NCBI RefSeq assembly: GCF_001667265.1
Contig: NZ_LZHW01000020.1
Span: forward strand, 1 to 63,647
Reading direction: 5' to 3'
Source of the DNA: Mycobacterium sp. ACS4331
Lineage (GTDB): Bacteria; Actinomycetota; Actinomycetes; Mycobacteriales; Mycobacteriaceae
DNA: 63,647 bases
Shown: positions 7,266 through 16,057 of the stretch, in pieces
Layout: each line of letters opens with the position of its first letter
Position numbering within the stretch: the first letter of the stretch is position 1
The notes under the pieces: generated by a model
What the model was told of the DNA's origin: nothing
Seen by the model: the letters and a program-made list of their open reading frames with translations, nothing else
The model's database searches: none
Program-made: the position numbers and the translations under genes

Positions 7266-8432
7266 TCAGACGGTGGCCGGCGAGCCGAACACTGTCGAAC
7301 TCACCAGCGGCGCCATGGGGCCACCGATGAGCAGTGAGATGTCGGCGTCCGACACTGGATTCGGTGAACCCCCGCGGATTTGACGCACGGCCTCGATCAC
7401 CAGGCCGATGCCGTGCACAAAGCCCTCGGCGATGTTGCCGCCCGCGGTGTTGATCGGCAGCTGTCCGGCCTCCACGGTCAGATTGTCCACGGTGAGGAAG
7501 GCGCCCGCGGCGGGACCTGGTGGGCACAGGCCGAGGTCGATCATCGCCGCGACCGCGGGGCCGGTGAAGTTCTCGTACACCTGCGCGACGTCGACGTCGT
7601 CCACCGTGATGCCCGCGCCGTCCCAGAGCCTCCGCACCAGGGCGGGGTGGAATCCCGCGCTGGTGTAGTGGGCCTCATTCTCCACCGACTCGGTCCACCC
7701 CGCAGCGGCCCCCTGCACCCCGGACAGGATGTGGGCGGGGGTGCCGGCGTAGTCACCGACTCGGTCGGAGCGCACCACCAGAACGGCGGCGGCACCGTCG
7801 TTCTCGCGTGAGCAGTCGAACAATTGCAGAGGTTCGGCGATCACGCGGGCGCCGGTGTAGTGCTCATGGTCGAGGGGTTGTCCGTAGGCGACCGCGCGGG
7901 GGTTGTTCTGAGCGTGGTGATATCCGGCCATCGAGATGGCCTCCAACGCCGAGCGGGGGACCCCGTCCACCTCGAGCAGGCGTTGCGTGCGCAGGGCGCA
8001 GATCTGCGGGGGCGCGATCACGCCGTGTGCACCGTACAGATGACCCATATGGCCCTTGTTGAACGCGGCCCGGCCGTCGGTGGCCTCGCTGAGTCCGCGG
8101 TACACCACGACGCATTCGGCCTGGCCGCTGTACACGGCCGCGGCGGCGGCGTTGACGGCAGCGGCGACCGCCCCGCCCCCGCCGCTGAGAACCTGGCTGG
8201 ACCAGCGCACCTCATGGACGCCGAGTGCGGCGCCCAGCGTCAATCCATCGCTCGAATCGCCTGCGTAGGAGACGAATCCGTCGATCTTGCGGGGATCCGC
8301 TCCGGCATCCTCGCAGGCCGCGAGGATCGCCTGCAGCGTCAGCTGCGCCGACGACAGCGGGCTTGTGCCGCGTTTGAAGTAGTCGGTCGCACCGACCCCG
8401 ACGACTGCGGTCGCGCCCCGGAATCCGCTCAT
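7266..8432 (-). CDS. Thiolase-like protein (SCPx/Ltp type)
   Basis: A 388-residue thiolase-fold protein of the lipid-transfer/SCPx group (steroid-degradation Ltp2-like). Typical elements are CSRENDGAAAVLV (about 225-238), VYENFTGPAVAAM (about 294) and NTAGGNIAEGFVHG near 340, which carries the conserved Gly and His. ATG 8432 overlaps the stop of the upstream gene by one base (TGATG). The upstream partner carries a DUF35 Zn-ribbon/OB-fold; in steroid degradation such pairs (Ltp2 with the DUF35 domain of ChsH2) form an aldolase that shortens the side chain by retro-aldol cleavage. I infer an analogous carbon-carbon cleaving complex here; ordinary thiolysis is the alternative. Confidence 0.82.
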   Translation of the reverse strand: MSGFRGATAVVGVGATDYFKRGTSPLSSAQLTLQAILAACEDAGADPRKIDGFVSYAGDSSDGLTLGAALGVHEVRWSSQVLSGGGGAVAAAVNAAAAAVYSGQAECVVVYRGLSEATDGRAAFNKGHMGHLYGAHGVIAPPQICALRTQRLLEVDGVPRSALEAISMAGYHHAQNNPRAVAYGQPLDHEHYTGARVIAEPLQLFDCSRENDGAAAVLVVRSDRVGDYAGTPAHILSGVQGAAAGWTESVENEAHYTSAGFHPALVRRLWDGAGITVDDVDVAQVYENFTGPAVAAMIDLGLCPPGPAAGAFLTVDNLTVEAGQLPINTAGGNIAEGFVHGIGLVIEAVRQIRGGSPNPVSDADISLLIGGPMAPLVSSTVFGSPATV

Positions 8433-9181
8433 CACTGCTCCTCGTCGAGGTGCCACCGCACCAGGGGCCAGTACTTGTCGTCCGGCGGTTGCTCGATGGT
8501 CCCTCGAACCCGCTGGCCGATCCGCGGCGTGACGCCGTCGGCGGAGGTCAGCACACCGACCACGCGGCGGTGGCCAGCCGACGGAAGGTCCACCAGGACG
8601 TTGACGTAGGGCAGATGGCCGCGACTCTCCGGAGTGAACGGTTGCCACGTGCGGGTCCACGAGTAGATCGTGCCGTCGAGGTCAACGCGTTCCCAGCCCA
8701 TGTCGAAGCTGTGGCAGGACGGGCAGATGGGTAGTGGCGCCCACGTCCAGGTGTGGCACTGCCGGCAGCGCTGGAGAAGAAACTGCCCGGCCCGCAGGCC
8801 GTCCCAGTGCGGCTCGTCGAGACCGTCCTCGGCCGGACCGGTGAGCTCGATCCACGGCGGTGTGTCGGGGATGTTGCGGACGCTGAACACTCGCCACGTG
8901 CCGTCGTCGAACTTCACCCACCGAGACCGAAGTTCGGTCCACGTGTCGTCGGGTGCGGTGTACCTGATGATCGCGTCGTAACGGCCATCGGGGAGTTCGG
9001 TGATCGACTGCACCTCCGAGTCCTTCAGGGCCGGGGGCAGGCTGGGTGCGGCGATCAACTGGCCGATCCGGTCGGGAAGGAAGTCGGCCAACACGGTGGC
9101 GTTGTCACCGGCGGCCACTGCCCGGCCGTGCGCCTCGACAATGCGCAGCAGGTCAGGGGGAACGGAAGTGCTTAGGATCAC
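8432..9181 (-). CDS. NTF2-like + DUF35 (Zn-ribbon/OB-fold) fusion
   Basis: A 249-residue two-domain protein. Residues 1 to about 115 look like an NTF2/SnoaL-type alpha+beta cup (TVLADFLPDRIG, then GRYDAIIRYTAPDDTWTELR and the terminal strand GTWRVFSV). From about 125 on, it has the DUF35 layout: a rubredoxin-like Zn ribbon with CRQC and CPSC, followed by an OB-fold (TIYSWTRTWQPF to the end). DUF35 proteins usually pair with thiolase-fold enzymes and bind acyl-CoA. In ChsH2 the partner domain is a MaoC hydratase; here an NTF2-like domain takes that place, which I find unusual. GTG 9181 overlaps the previous stop by 4 bases (GTGA), and the thiolase gene follows at once. Confidence 0.75.
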   Translation of the reverse strand: MILSTSVPPDLLRIVEAHGRAVAAGDNATVLADFLPDRIGQLIAAPSLPPALKDSEVQSITELPDGRYDAIIRYTAPDDTWTELRSRWVKFDDGTWRVFSVRNIPDTPPWIELTGPAEDGLDEPHWDGLRAGQFLLQRCRQCHTWTWAPLPICPSCHSFDMGWERVDLDGTIYSWTRTWQPFTPESRGHLPYVNVLVDLPSAGHRRVVGVLTSADGVTPRIGQRVRGTIEQPPDDKYWPLVRWHLDEEQ

Positions 9182-10074
9182 CGAGCCTCATTCAATTCGT
9201 ACTGCACGTCAGTGCGGTCATGTTGGAATCCGACCAGTCGGCAGGAGTTGACCAGTCGGCTGTCGCCCGAGTCGACGTGCACGATCAGTCCGGTCAGGCC
9301 GTGGTCGTGCACCACCGCTGCGGCACCGTCGAGCAGAAGGCGCAGCGCCGCCGAATCGGTGCCGGGGGCGGCCACCACCTCGATGGCGGTCGCGCAGGCG
9401 CCGAACTCTTCTGACTCCAGGGGAGTGAAGTCCAGGGCAACCAGGCCGGTGATCGATCCCGCGACCCGCAGAGCGTAGACATCACCGTGAGAGGGAGTCG
9501 ATGTCGCCCAGTCGAGGTGCTCGATCACCGATCGGTCGAGCTGTTCGAGCACCGGTGCCGCGGCGACGTTCGGCACGGAGTCGCATGCCCGGATGAGCTT
9601 CCAGATCCGCCGCGTGCGGGGGATGAGGAACCGGTTGCTCAGCCGTCCGGTTGCGGGGTGGTTGCCCCGCGCCCACGCCGAGATCGTGCGGGCGCCTGTG
9701 CCCAGCCAGCCGTCGGGGCCGCCGGTGTCCAGGCCCACCTGCTCGACGAACAGGGTGGTGACACCGATGGAGCGCAGTGTCGGGTCCACCACGAGGACTG
9801 CCTTGGCGGTGCCGCCGTCGGCGATCTCGAGTCGAAGCAGCGCGGCGATCCGCTCGGGCTCGTCCGGTGCCGCCATCGCCGTGGCGTGCGGCAGCATCCA
9901 GATCAGCAGGTGCCGGATGTGTGGATCGCGACGCTCCATGGCTGCGGTGACGTCGGCGAAATCGATGGTGCTGTACTCGGGTTCGGCGTCGTATGCCGCC
10001 GCACGAGCCAGCATGTCTGCCAGCTCGGCGGCCTCCTGCGAGTCGAACTCAGTACGCCATTCGTACTTGATCAC
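9178..10074 (-). CDS. Unknown protein, possibly GNAT-like
   Basis: A 298-residue protein that I cannot assign firmly. The C-terminal 95 residues run VYALRVAGSITGLVALDFTP, a central strand, then a long helix (SAALRLLLDGAAAVVHDHGL) and a final GLIVHVDSGDSRLVNSCRLV segment, which resembles the order of a GNAT N-acyltransferase fold, though the acetyl-CoA loop Q/RxxGxG/A is not evident. The N-terminal half could be a second, degenerate copy, as in MshD. GTG 10074 begins 7 bases after the Rieske stop, and its stop overlaps the DUF35 fusion gene. An acyl-transfer or accessory role is a guess from position only. Confidence 0.5.
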   Translation of the reverse strand: MIKYEWRTEFDSQEAAELADMLARAAAYDAEPEYSTIDFADVTAAMERRDPHIRHLLIWMLPHATAMAAPDEPERIAALLRLEIADGGTAKAVLVVDPTLRSIGVTTLFVEQVGLDTGGPDGWLGTGARTISAWARGNHPATGRLSNRFLIPRTRRIWKLIRACDSVPNVAAAPVLEQLDRSVIEHLDWATSTPSHGDVYALRVAGSITGLVALDFTPLESEEFGACATAIEVVAAPGTDSAALRLLLDGAAAVVHDHGLTGLIVHVDSGDSRLVNSCRLVGFQHDRTDVQYELNEAR

Positions 10075-10081
10075 GATGCGA

Positions 10082-11263
10082 TCACTTGGCGGCTGCTCGC
10101 CCCTCGGCGAGCAGTTTCTTGGTCTCCCGGCGGAAGAGCTGGTTGGCGGTCTCGTTGCGGCCCAGCAGCATCGGGCCGGCATCCGCGCTGCCCATGCCGC
10201 GTTGGGAGTTGCGCAGCAACGGGAAATCCTCGTTGTGCAGGACCGCGAGCAGGATGTCCCAGTTCTTCTCCCACCGGCGGTTCCAGTGGTCCTCCTCCAT
10301 ACCGGACTCCTCCAGCGGCGGCACCATGAGGCGCTGCTCCATGCGGGACTTCGTCGGGTCGGTCGGATGGGGACGGAACGTCAACAGCTGGAAGTGATCT
10401 GGCTGCCGCAGCAGCGTGCTGTTGGGCAACAGGAAGTGTGTTTCGGTGACATAGTCGTCAAGCGGGGTGTCACCGGGATCCTCTTCGAGCCAGCGGTCGA
10501 TCGTCTTGCGCGGGGCGATGAACCGCAGATGTCGGCCGAAGTCCTCGAACGCCATGACGTTGGTGTGGATGACCTTGCCGGCGGTGTTCGGGTGCGCGTA
10601 CTGGATGTGGTAGCCGTCCAGGAACGCATCCTGCATGATCTTCCAGTTGGTGGGCTCGTCGAAGCCCGCAGCGCGGAAGCTCACCAGCTTGTCCAACTGG
10701 TACCCGGCCAGGATGGTGTCCATCTCGGGGCCCAGCCACGACGCGACGTCGATGTCGGCGTGCGCATTGTCGACCACCCAGATGAACCCGTGCCGCTCCT
10801 CGCAGGGGATCTCGACCAGGCCGTGCTCGGCACGGTCAATCTCACCGAAGGTGTTGTCGCGGGTGATCATCCGCAGCTTGCCGTCGGGGTCGTAGGACCA
10901 GCGGTGGTATGGGCAGGAGAAGAATCGGCAGCGACCCTTCTCCTGCTCCTCGAGCATCGCGCCGCGGTGTCGGCACAGGTTGACGAACGTGCGGACCGAA
11001 CCATCCTGCTGGCGCACCGCGATGATGTTGTTGCGCGGCATCTGGACTGTGATGAAGTCGTACGGCCTACCGATCTCGGAACCGTGCGCGATGATGGACG
11101 GCACGGTGCCGAAGATGAAGTCGCGCTCCTCCTGCGCCAAGACGGGATCGGTGAACTCGCGGGCCTCGAAGTCCACCACCTCGTCGAACTTGTCGGTGGT
11201 GTCGTTGCGCAGCAGTTCGATGGCGCGGCGGATCCTGTCCTGCCGAGGCAGTGACGTGGTCAT
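10082..11263 (-). CDS. Rieske non-haem iron oxygenase, alpha subunit
   Basis: A 393-residue ring-hydroxylating or Rieske-type monooxygenase. The [2Fe-2S] site is CRHRG (Cys97, His99) with CPYH (Cys117, His120). The mononuclear iron site is in NWKIMQDAFLDGYHIQYAH, with His219 and His224 as ligands and an acid before them. It hydroxylates, demethylates or desaturates a substrate with O2 and electrons from a reductase. No reductase or beta subunit is encoded nearby, so electrons must come from elsewhere, perhaps through the ferredoxin at 13648. ATG 11263 lies four bases after the P450 stop, so the two oxygenases are translated together. Confidence 0.88.
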   Translation of the reverse strand: MTTSLPRQDRIRRAIELLRNDTTDKFDEVVDFEAREFTDPVLAQEERDFIFGTVPSIIAHGSEIGRPYDFITVQMPRNNIIAVRQQDGSVRTFVNLCRHRGAMLEEQEKGRCRFFSCPYHRWSYDPDGKLRMITRDNTFGEIDRAEHGLVEIPCEERHGFIWVVDNAHADIDVASWLGPEMDTILAGYQLDKLVSFRAAGFDEPTNWKIMQDAFLDGYHIQYAHPNTAGKVIHTNVMAFEDFGRHLRFIAPRKTIDRWLEEDPGDTPLDDYVTETHFLLPNSTLLRQPDHFQLLTFRPHPTDPTKSRMEQRLMVPPLEESGMEEDHWNRRWEKNWDILLAVLHNEDFPLLRNSQRGMGSADAGPMLLGRNETANQLFRRETKKLLAEGRAAAK

Positions 11264-11267
11264 CGGA

Positions 11268-12500
11268 TCACTTCGCTTCCGGGGTGAAGGTGATGGGCAT
11301 CCGAGCACAGCCGCGCACCTGGGTGGAGTGCCACACCGGCGGATCGCTCTCCACCAGTGCGTAATCCGGGATTCGGCGGTGCAGTTCCTCGAGCGCGATG
11401 GTCAGCTCGATGCGGCCCAGATGCGAACCGAGACAACGGTGCACGCCGGCGCCGAAGGACAGGTGCCGGTTCGGGCTGCGGGTGATGTCCAGCGTGTGCG
11501 GATCGGCGAACTGCGTGGCATCGCGGTTCGCGCCGCACAGCAACAGGATCAGCATGTCGTCCTTGGCGATCCGCACACCGCCGATCTCGACGTCCTTGGT
11601 GGCGCGACGGCCCGGGATGACCGCTGCCTCGATGCGAAGGATCTCCTCGACCGCCTTGGGGACCAGGGTCGGGTCGGCGATCAGCGCGGCGCGCTGCTCA
11701 GGGTTGCGGGACAGGTGAGCCAGGGTCCAGGCCAGCGAACCCTGGACGGTGTGAAGTCCGCCCATCAGCAGGAGGAAGAACATCCGGAACAGCTCTTCGT
11801 CGTTGAGCACCCGCTTGCCGTCGTCGAATTCGACCTCGGTGTGGATCAGCTTGGAGGTGGCGTCCTCACCGGGGGTGGCGCGGCGTTCGGCGATGACGTT
11901 GTTGAAGTAGCCGGCGACCGTCATCGCGGCCATCATCATGGCCTGGTCGGACTCCTCCTTGGTGCCACCGGGCTTTCCGAACAGCACCGCGTCGGTGGCC
12001 TCGGTGAACATCGGGGCATCCGCGATCGGCCAGTCCATCAGCGACAGGAAGACTCGGGCGGGCAACTCGTGGGCGAACTCCGAGATGAACTCGGCCTCAC
12101 CCTTCGAGGCGAACGCGTCGATGAGTTCGTTGACCTGCGTCCGGATGTCATCTCCGAGGCGCTTCATCCGCTGCGGACTGAACAGCGGCTGCAGCGCGTG
12201 CCGGTAGGCGGTGTGCTCCGGCGGATCGAGCTCCAACGGGATGAAGCGGCCGAAGTCGGCCGGCGTCACCAGGTTGTTCGGGTAGCTGGAGAAGGTCTCC
12301 GCATCGGTCAGGATCTGGTGGATCTCGTCGTAGTGCGTGACGACCCAGTGCCCGCCGTGCGCGGTGGAATAGACGATCGGGCCCTTGGCGGCCAGTTCGG
12401 CGACGCGGTCCTGCATGACGTCGACGGGGTGGGCGAGCGTGGCGTCGTAGACGTCGAAGTCGACCGTCAGCGCTGCCGGTGCCGGTTCAGTGGTGGTCAT
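11268..12500 (-). CDS. Cytochrome P450
   Basis: A 410-residue soluble P450 monooxygenase. The haem loop is FGAGVHRCLG with thiolate Cys356, and ExxR is EEILR (Glu286, Arg289). The I-helix motif, normally A/G-G-x-D/E-T, reads GGLHT (247-251), so the usual acid that helps proton delivery is His250. That substitution is rare and may change O2 activation or substrate scope. The start is ATG 12500, eight bases after GAGGA. The gene lies between an SDR and a Rieske oxygenase; the ferredoxin at 13648 is the obvious redox partner. Hydroxylation of a lipid, steroid or terpenoid is likely from the context, but the substrate cannot be read from the sequence. Confidence 0.9.
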   Translation of the reverse strand: MTTTEPAPAALTVDFDVYDATLAHPVDVMQDRVAELAAKGPIVYSTAHGGHWVVTHYDEIHQILTDAETFSSYPNNLVTPADFGRFIPLELDPPEHTAYRHALQPLFSPQRMKRLGDDIRTQVNELIDAFASKGEAEFISEFAHELPARVFLSLMDWPIADAPMFTEATDAVLFGKPGGTKEESDQAMMMAAMTVAGYFNNVIAERRATPGEDATSKLIHTEVEFDDGKRVLNDEELFRMFFLLLMGGLHTVQGSLAWTLAHLSRNPEQRAALIADPTLVPKAVEEILRIEAAVIPGRRATKDVEIGGVRIAKDDMLILLLCGANRDATQFADPHTLDITRSPNRHLSFGAGVHRCLGSHLGRIELTIALEELHRRIPDYALVESDPPVWHSTQVRGCARMPITFTPEAK

Positions 12501-12520
12501 CGGATGTTCCTCGTGGTCCT

Positions 12521-13387
12521 TTAGTTGGCGGCTTCGGGGTTGAGGTCCTCTTCGAACCACATCCCGACGCGGGCCAGCGTGCCGCCGTCGGCGGATCCGA
12601 TCGTGGCACCGGAGATGTACGCCGAATCGTCGGACACCAGGAAGAGGGCCACCTTGGCGTTGTCCGAAAGTGACGGGGGGCGTTGCAGTTTGAGCGGAAT
12701 GGGAGACACAGTGGGGTTCCACGGGCCGGCGACCTCTTCGTAGGATGCGCCCACGACGGGCGAGCCCGGAGGCATCAGGAAGTTGGGGGACATGCCGTGC
12801 GTAGGAGCGATGGCGTTGACGCGGATGCCGAACCGGCCGAGGTCGAGGCTCAGGCCGCGCACCAGGCCGTTGACGCCGGCCTTGGTGGCCGAGTACATCG
12901 CGATGTTGTGGTAGGCGACGTGCGATGCCGCCGAGGAGGTGGCGAGGATGGTGCCGCCGCCGTTTGCCTTCAGGTGAGGCACCGCGGCCTGAGCGGTGTA
13001 CACCACGCCGGAGAGGTTGACGCCCAGCACGTGCTGCCAGTCGGCCTCGGTGAGGTCCTCGAAGGCGACGAACTCGCCACCGGCCACCGTGGGCACGCCA
13101 CCGCGGGAGACGATGCCGGCGTTGGCCCAGGCGATGTCGAGCTTGCCGAAAGCTTCGACGGTGGCGTCGACGGCGGAGGCGATCTGGTCGCGCTGAGCCA
13201 CATCGGCGGTGATGGCGATGGCTTCGCCGCCCTGCTGCTCGACGAGCTTCAGCGTCTGCTCGGCGCGGTCGGCGTCGATGTCGACGATGGCGACCTTCGC
13301 GCCCTCGGCCGAGAACAGTTGGGCGGAGTGCCGCCCGAGTCCCGATCCTGCGCCGGTGATCAACGCGACTTTGTCTTTGAGCTTCAT
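12521..13387 (-). CDS. SDR oxidoreductase
   Basis: A 288-residue classical short-chain dehydrogenase. The cofactor loop is TGAGSGLGRH (11-20), Asp36 in VDID indicates NAD(H), ANAG is at 88-91, and the catalytic residues are Ser152, Tyr165 and Lys169 (YSATK). It is the first gene of the operon running to 5713 and probably oxidises the alcohol made by the adjacent P450 or Rieske enzyme. Two insertions (near 95-105 and 195-225) and the late segment MWFEEDLNPE resemble the mycofactocin-associated SDR group, but the Gly-rich loop is the ordinary one. The promoter with an ACCT-N9-AGGT operator is at 13500-13528. Confidence 0.88.
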   Translation of the reverse strand: MKLKDKVALITGAGSGLGRHSAQLFSAEGAKVAIVDIDADRAEQTLKLVEQQGGEAIAITADVAQRDQIASAVDATVEAFGKLDIAWANAGIVSRGGVPTVAGGEFVAFEDLTEADWQHVLGVNLSGVVYTAQAAVPHLKANGGGTILATSSAASHVAYHNIAMYSATKAGVNGLVRGLSLDLGRFGIRVNAIAPTHGMSPNFLMPPGSPVVGASYEEVAGPWNPTVSPIPLKLQRPPSLSDNAKVALFLVSDDSAYISGATIGSADGGTLARVGMWFEEDLNPEAAN

Positions 13388-13499
13388 GCTTCTCCTTCGG
13401 TGGGGCGCTGGAGTGTCTGTCGGAAGGTGCAGGTGTCTCAGGGGCCTGCGGCGGTGGGCGTGGACGTCTGGCCTGTGACCTGCGCCACCCTGGCGCTAA

Positions 13500-13528
13500 A
13501 CCTTACGCCCATAGGTATAACGCGTCAA
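13500..13528 (-). promoter_or_regulatory. Operon promoter with ACCT-N9-AGGT operator, site B
   Basis: On the minus strand, -35 TTGACG (13528-13523), 17-base spacer, -10 TAAGGT (13505-13500). The dyad ACCT (13500-13503), N9, AGGT (13513-13516) covers the -10 box and part of the spacer, a repressor arrangement. It drives the seven-gene oxidative operon 13387 to 5713. Confidence 0.68.
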
Positions 13529-13647
13529 TGAGGTGTCCTGGCGGACGGCCAGTCGGCACGAATGGACCAGGTCAAGCCGCATTTCTGAGGAAAGGCGCGG
13601 ATGCGGCGCGATCGTGCTGATGCGCCCATCAGGGCGCAGGTTCTCGG

Positions 13648-13884
<237 letters not shown>

Positions 13885-13886
13885 TA

Positions 13887-13907
13887 ACTGGACTATAGAA
13901 CTCCAGT
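13887..13907. promoter_or_regulatory. Second dyad in the ferredoxin/ALDH divergent region
   Basis: ACTGGA and its reverse complement TCCAGT flank the nine bases CTATAGAAC, directly beside site C. It could be a second regulator site or part of a compound operator for the divergent promoters. It is followed by another six-base inverted repeat (13908-13927). Confidence 0.35.
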
Positions 13908-14022
13908 GCCCGTGAGTCCAGACGGGCCGCCGGACCGCCATCCCGCGTGAAGCGTTGCGGACGTCGGGAAATAAAACTTATGGTGTTAGATAAATCAGAG
14001 TGGCCACACGTGAGGAGACGCG

Positions 14023-15588
14023 ATGACACTGGACCACAGCGCGGTGGACGGTCAGCCCGACGTGCCGGCCGCCGAGCGCATCACGGTGCGGTGTCCGGCC
14101 GATGGCCGTGTGGTCGGCGAGGTGGAGGCGCTCGGTGCCGCGGATGTCGCCCGGGTGTGCTCCGAACTGCGTGCCGCGCAACCGGCATGGGAGGCGATCG
14201 GCCCGAAGAGCCGCGCGGCGCACCTGCTGCGATGGCTCGACTGGCTGCTGGACAACGAGGAACGCCTCGTCAAGCTCATCCAGGCGGAGACCGGTAAATC
14301 CTGGGCCGATGCCTCGATGGAGATGGCGGTGGCCGTCGACGTCATCAACTACTTCACCAAGAATGCCGAGGCCTTCCTCGCCGACCGCCGGGTCCGTCCG
14401 GCGGGAGCGGCGAATGCCATTCGGCGCCTCCGCGTCCAGGTGCGGCCGCACCAGCTGGTCGGGCTCATCACCCCGTGGAACGGCCCCCTCGGCGGGCCGA
14501 TGATGGACGTCGTCGGGGCCCTGGTCGCGGGTGCCGCCGTGGTCAGTAAGCCGTCCGAGGCAACCCCGCTGACCTGGTCTGAAGCCATCCGCGGATGGCG
14601 CGAGGAGATCGGCGCACCGCCGATCCTGGCGGCGGTGACGGGAGCCGGTCAGACGGGTGCCGCGGTCGTCGACCACGCCGACATGGTGATGTTCACCGGG
14701 TCGGTGCGCACCGGGCGTGCCATCGCCGTGCGCTGCGCCGAACGTCTCATCCCCTGCAGCCTGGAACTCGGCGGAAAGGACGCGTTCATCGTCCTAGCCG
14801 ACGCCGACGTCGAGCGCGCTGCGACCGCCGCGGTGTGGGGCGCGATGACCAATTCGGGACAGGCGTGCATCGGTGTCGAACGGGTCTACGTCGAGGCGCC
14901 CGTCTACGACCAATTCGTCGAAAAGCTCACGACCAAGGTGGCCGCCCTGCGCCAGGGCATGGATCAGCCTGGCAGCTTCGCCTGTGACATCGGCGCGATG
15001 GTGACGACCGCCCAGGTCGACATCGTCGAGGCGCACGTCGAGGACGCGGTCGCCAAGGGGGCTCGTGTCCTCGTCGGCGGAAAGCGCGGCCAGCACGGGA
15101 ACTTCTTTGAGCCCACCGTGCTGGTCGATGTCGACCACTCGATGCGATGTATGCGCGAGGAGACGTTCGGCCCCACCGTGGCGATCATGCGTGTCGCCGA
15201 CGAGGACGAGGCGATCGCCCTGGCCAACGACTCCGAGTACGGGCTCAGTTCCAGCCTGTGGACGGGCGATCCGCGCAGGGCGCAGCGGTTGTCGCGTCGT
15301 ATCGAGGCTGGTTCGGTGTCGGTCAACAATGCACTGGTGGCGACGTTCCAGATGCCCGTGCCGATGGGCGGTTGGAAGAACTCGGGACTCGGCAGCCGGT
15401 TCGGCGGCGCTCAGGGCGTGCTGAAGTACTGTAGGCAGCAGGCCGTCGTCGAAGAGCGGATATCGCTCAAGTCCGAACCGCTGTGGTACCCGATCGTGCC
15501 GTCGAAGTCGCGACTCATCGGCCGCATGTCTCGAATGCTGGGCGCCCGCGACTGGCGCCGCCGCCTGGGGCGACCCGCCAAGCGTTAA
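14023..15588 (+). CDS. Aldehyde dehydrogenase with basic C-terminal extension
   Basis: A 521-residue NAD(P)-dependent aldehyde dehydrogenase. Catalytic Asn153 (TPWNGP), Lys176, Glu248 (LELGGKD) and nucleophile Cys282 (NSGQACIG) are all present. The last 40 residues, beyond the usual end of the fold, form a basic stretch (PSKSRLIGRMSRMLGARDWR and on) that may contact the membrane. ATG 14023 follows GAGGAG. It is divergent from the ferredoxin and shares its control region with sites C and the degenerate 13975 site. With the enzyme at 4226 it makes two dehydrogenases around one oxygenase operon, perhaps acting on successive aldehydes. Confidence 0.9.
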   Translation: MTLDHSAVDGQPDVPAAERITVRCPADGRVVGEVEALGAADVARVCSELRAAQPAWEAIGPKSRAAHLLRWLDWLLDNEERLVKLIQAETGKSWADASMEMAVAVDVINYFTKNAEAFLADRRVRPAGAANAIRRLRVQVRPHQLVGLITPWNGPLGGPMMDVVGALVAGAAVVSKPSEATPLTWSEAIRGWREEIGAPPILAAVTGAGQTGAAVVDHADMVMFTGSVRTGRAIAVRCAERLIPCSLELGGKDAFIVLADADVERAATAAVWGAMTNSGQACIGVERVYVEAPVYDQFVEKLTTKVAALRQGMDQPGSFACDIGAMVTTAQVDIVEAHVEDAVAKGARVLVGGKRGQHGNFFEPTVLVDVDHSMRCMREETFGPTVAIMRVADEDEAIALANDSEYGLSSSLWTGDPRRAQRLSRRIEAGSVSVNNALVATFQMPVPMGGWKNSGLGSRFGGAQGVLKYCRQQAVVEERISLKSEPLWYPIVPSKSRLIGRMSRMLGARDWRRRLGRPAKR

Positions 15589-15612
15589 TTCTTTTGTAGA
15601 GGCCGTGAATTC

Positions 15613-15645
15613 GAGCACCGCGTCGGAGAATCAGCGCGGTGCCTC
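15613..15645 (+). terminator. Probable terminator of the ALDH gene
   Basis: An inverted repeat CACCGCG (15616-15622) and CGCGGTG (15635-15641), extended by GAG/CTC with one bulged base, begins 25 bases after the aldehyde dehydrogenase stop. The loop is 12 bases and there is no T-tract. Confidence 0.45.
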
Positions 15646-15778
15646 GATCTGCGGACTGGGCCGCAGGTGGGAACGCGCGAACGGCGCGCAGTCGATCTCA
15701 GTCCAGTGTGGAACCGGATTCCCGGCGTCGGAGTCTGCGGTCACCGGAACGCCAGTCTCCGCACGAAATGGTCAAAAA

Positions 15779-15795
15779 ACCTCACGTTCATAGAT
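15779..15795. promoter_or_regulatory. ACCT-N9-AGAT operator variant, site E
   Basis: ACCT (15779-15782), nine bases, AGAT (15792-15795), followed by TAAT. It has one mismatch to the arms of sites A, B and D, and its spacer (CACGTTCAT) is close to that of site B (TACGCCCAT). It lies about 260 bases before the TetR gene 16058, consistent with autoregulation. Confidence 0.45.
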
Positions 15796-16057
15796 TAATG
15801 GCCGATTGATCTCAGCAGGTCACTACGGCCATCTGACCGAAGATGCCGAATCCGACCATGTTTCATCCGTGACGGAACCCACGCAAAACCTAAAGGCCCG
15901 CGGCTGTCAAAGGTCCGTATACTGAGCAACCGGCGATGACGTCGGGTCAACAACCGACACAGTCACGAACTTGTGAACATCAGTCGGGGGGCGATTGGCA
16001 TGGTTTCGGCACTGGCGGGGGCCATGCGGAGTCGCTCACACATGAAGGAGCGCTGAT

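Larger units (their letters stand above)
15589..16057. other. Intergenic region upstream of a TetR gene
   Basis: No gene is supported in these 469 bases, which are A+T-richer than the flanks. They contain a probable terminator (15613-15645), a variant of the ACCT-N9-AGGT dyad (15779-15795), an isolated AACCT half-site near 15887-15891, and an AAGGAG ribosome site before ATG 16058. Confidence 0.6.
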
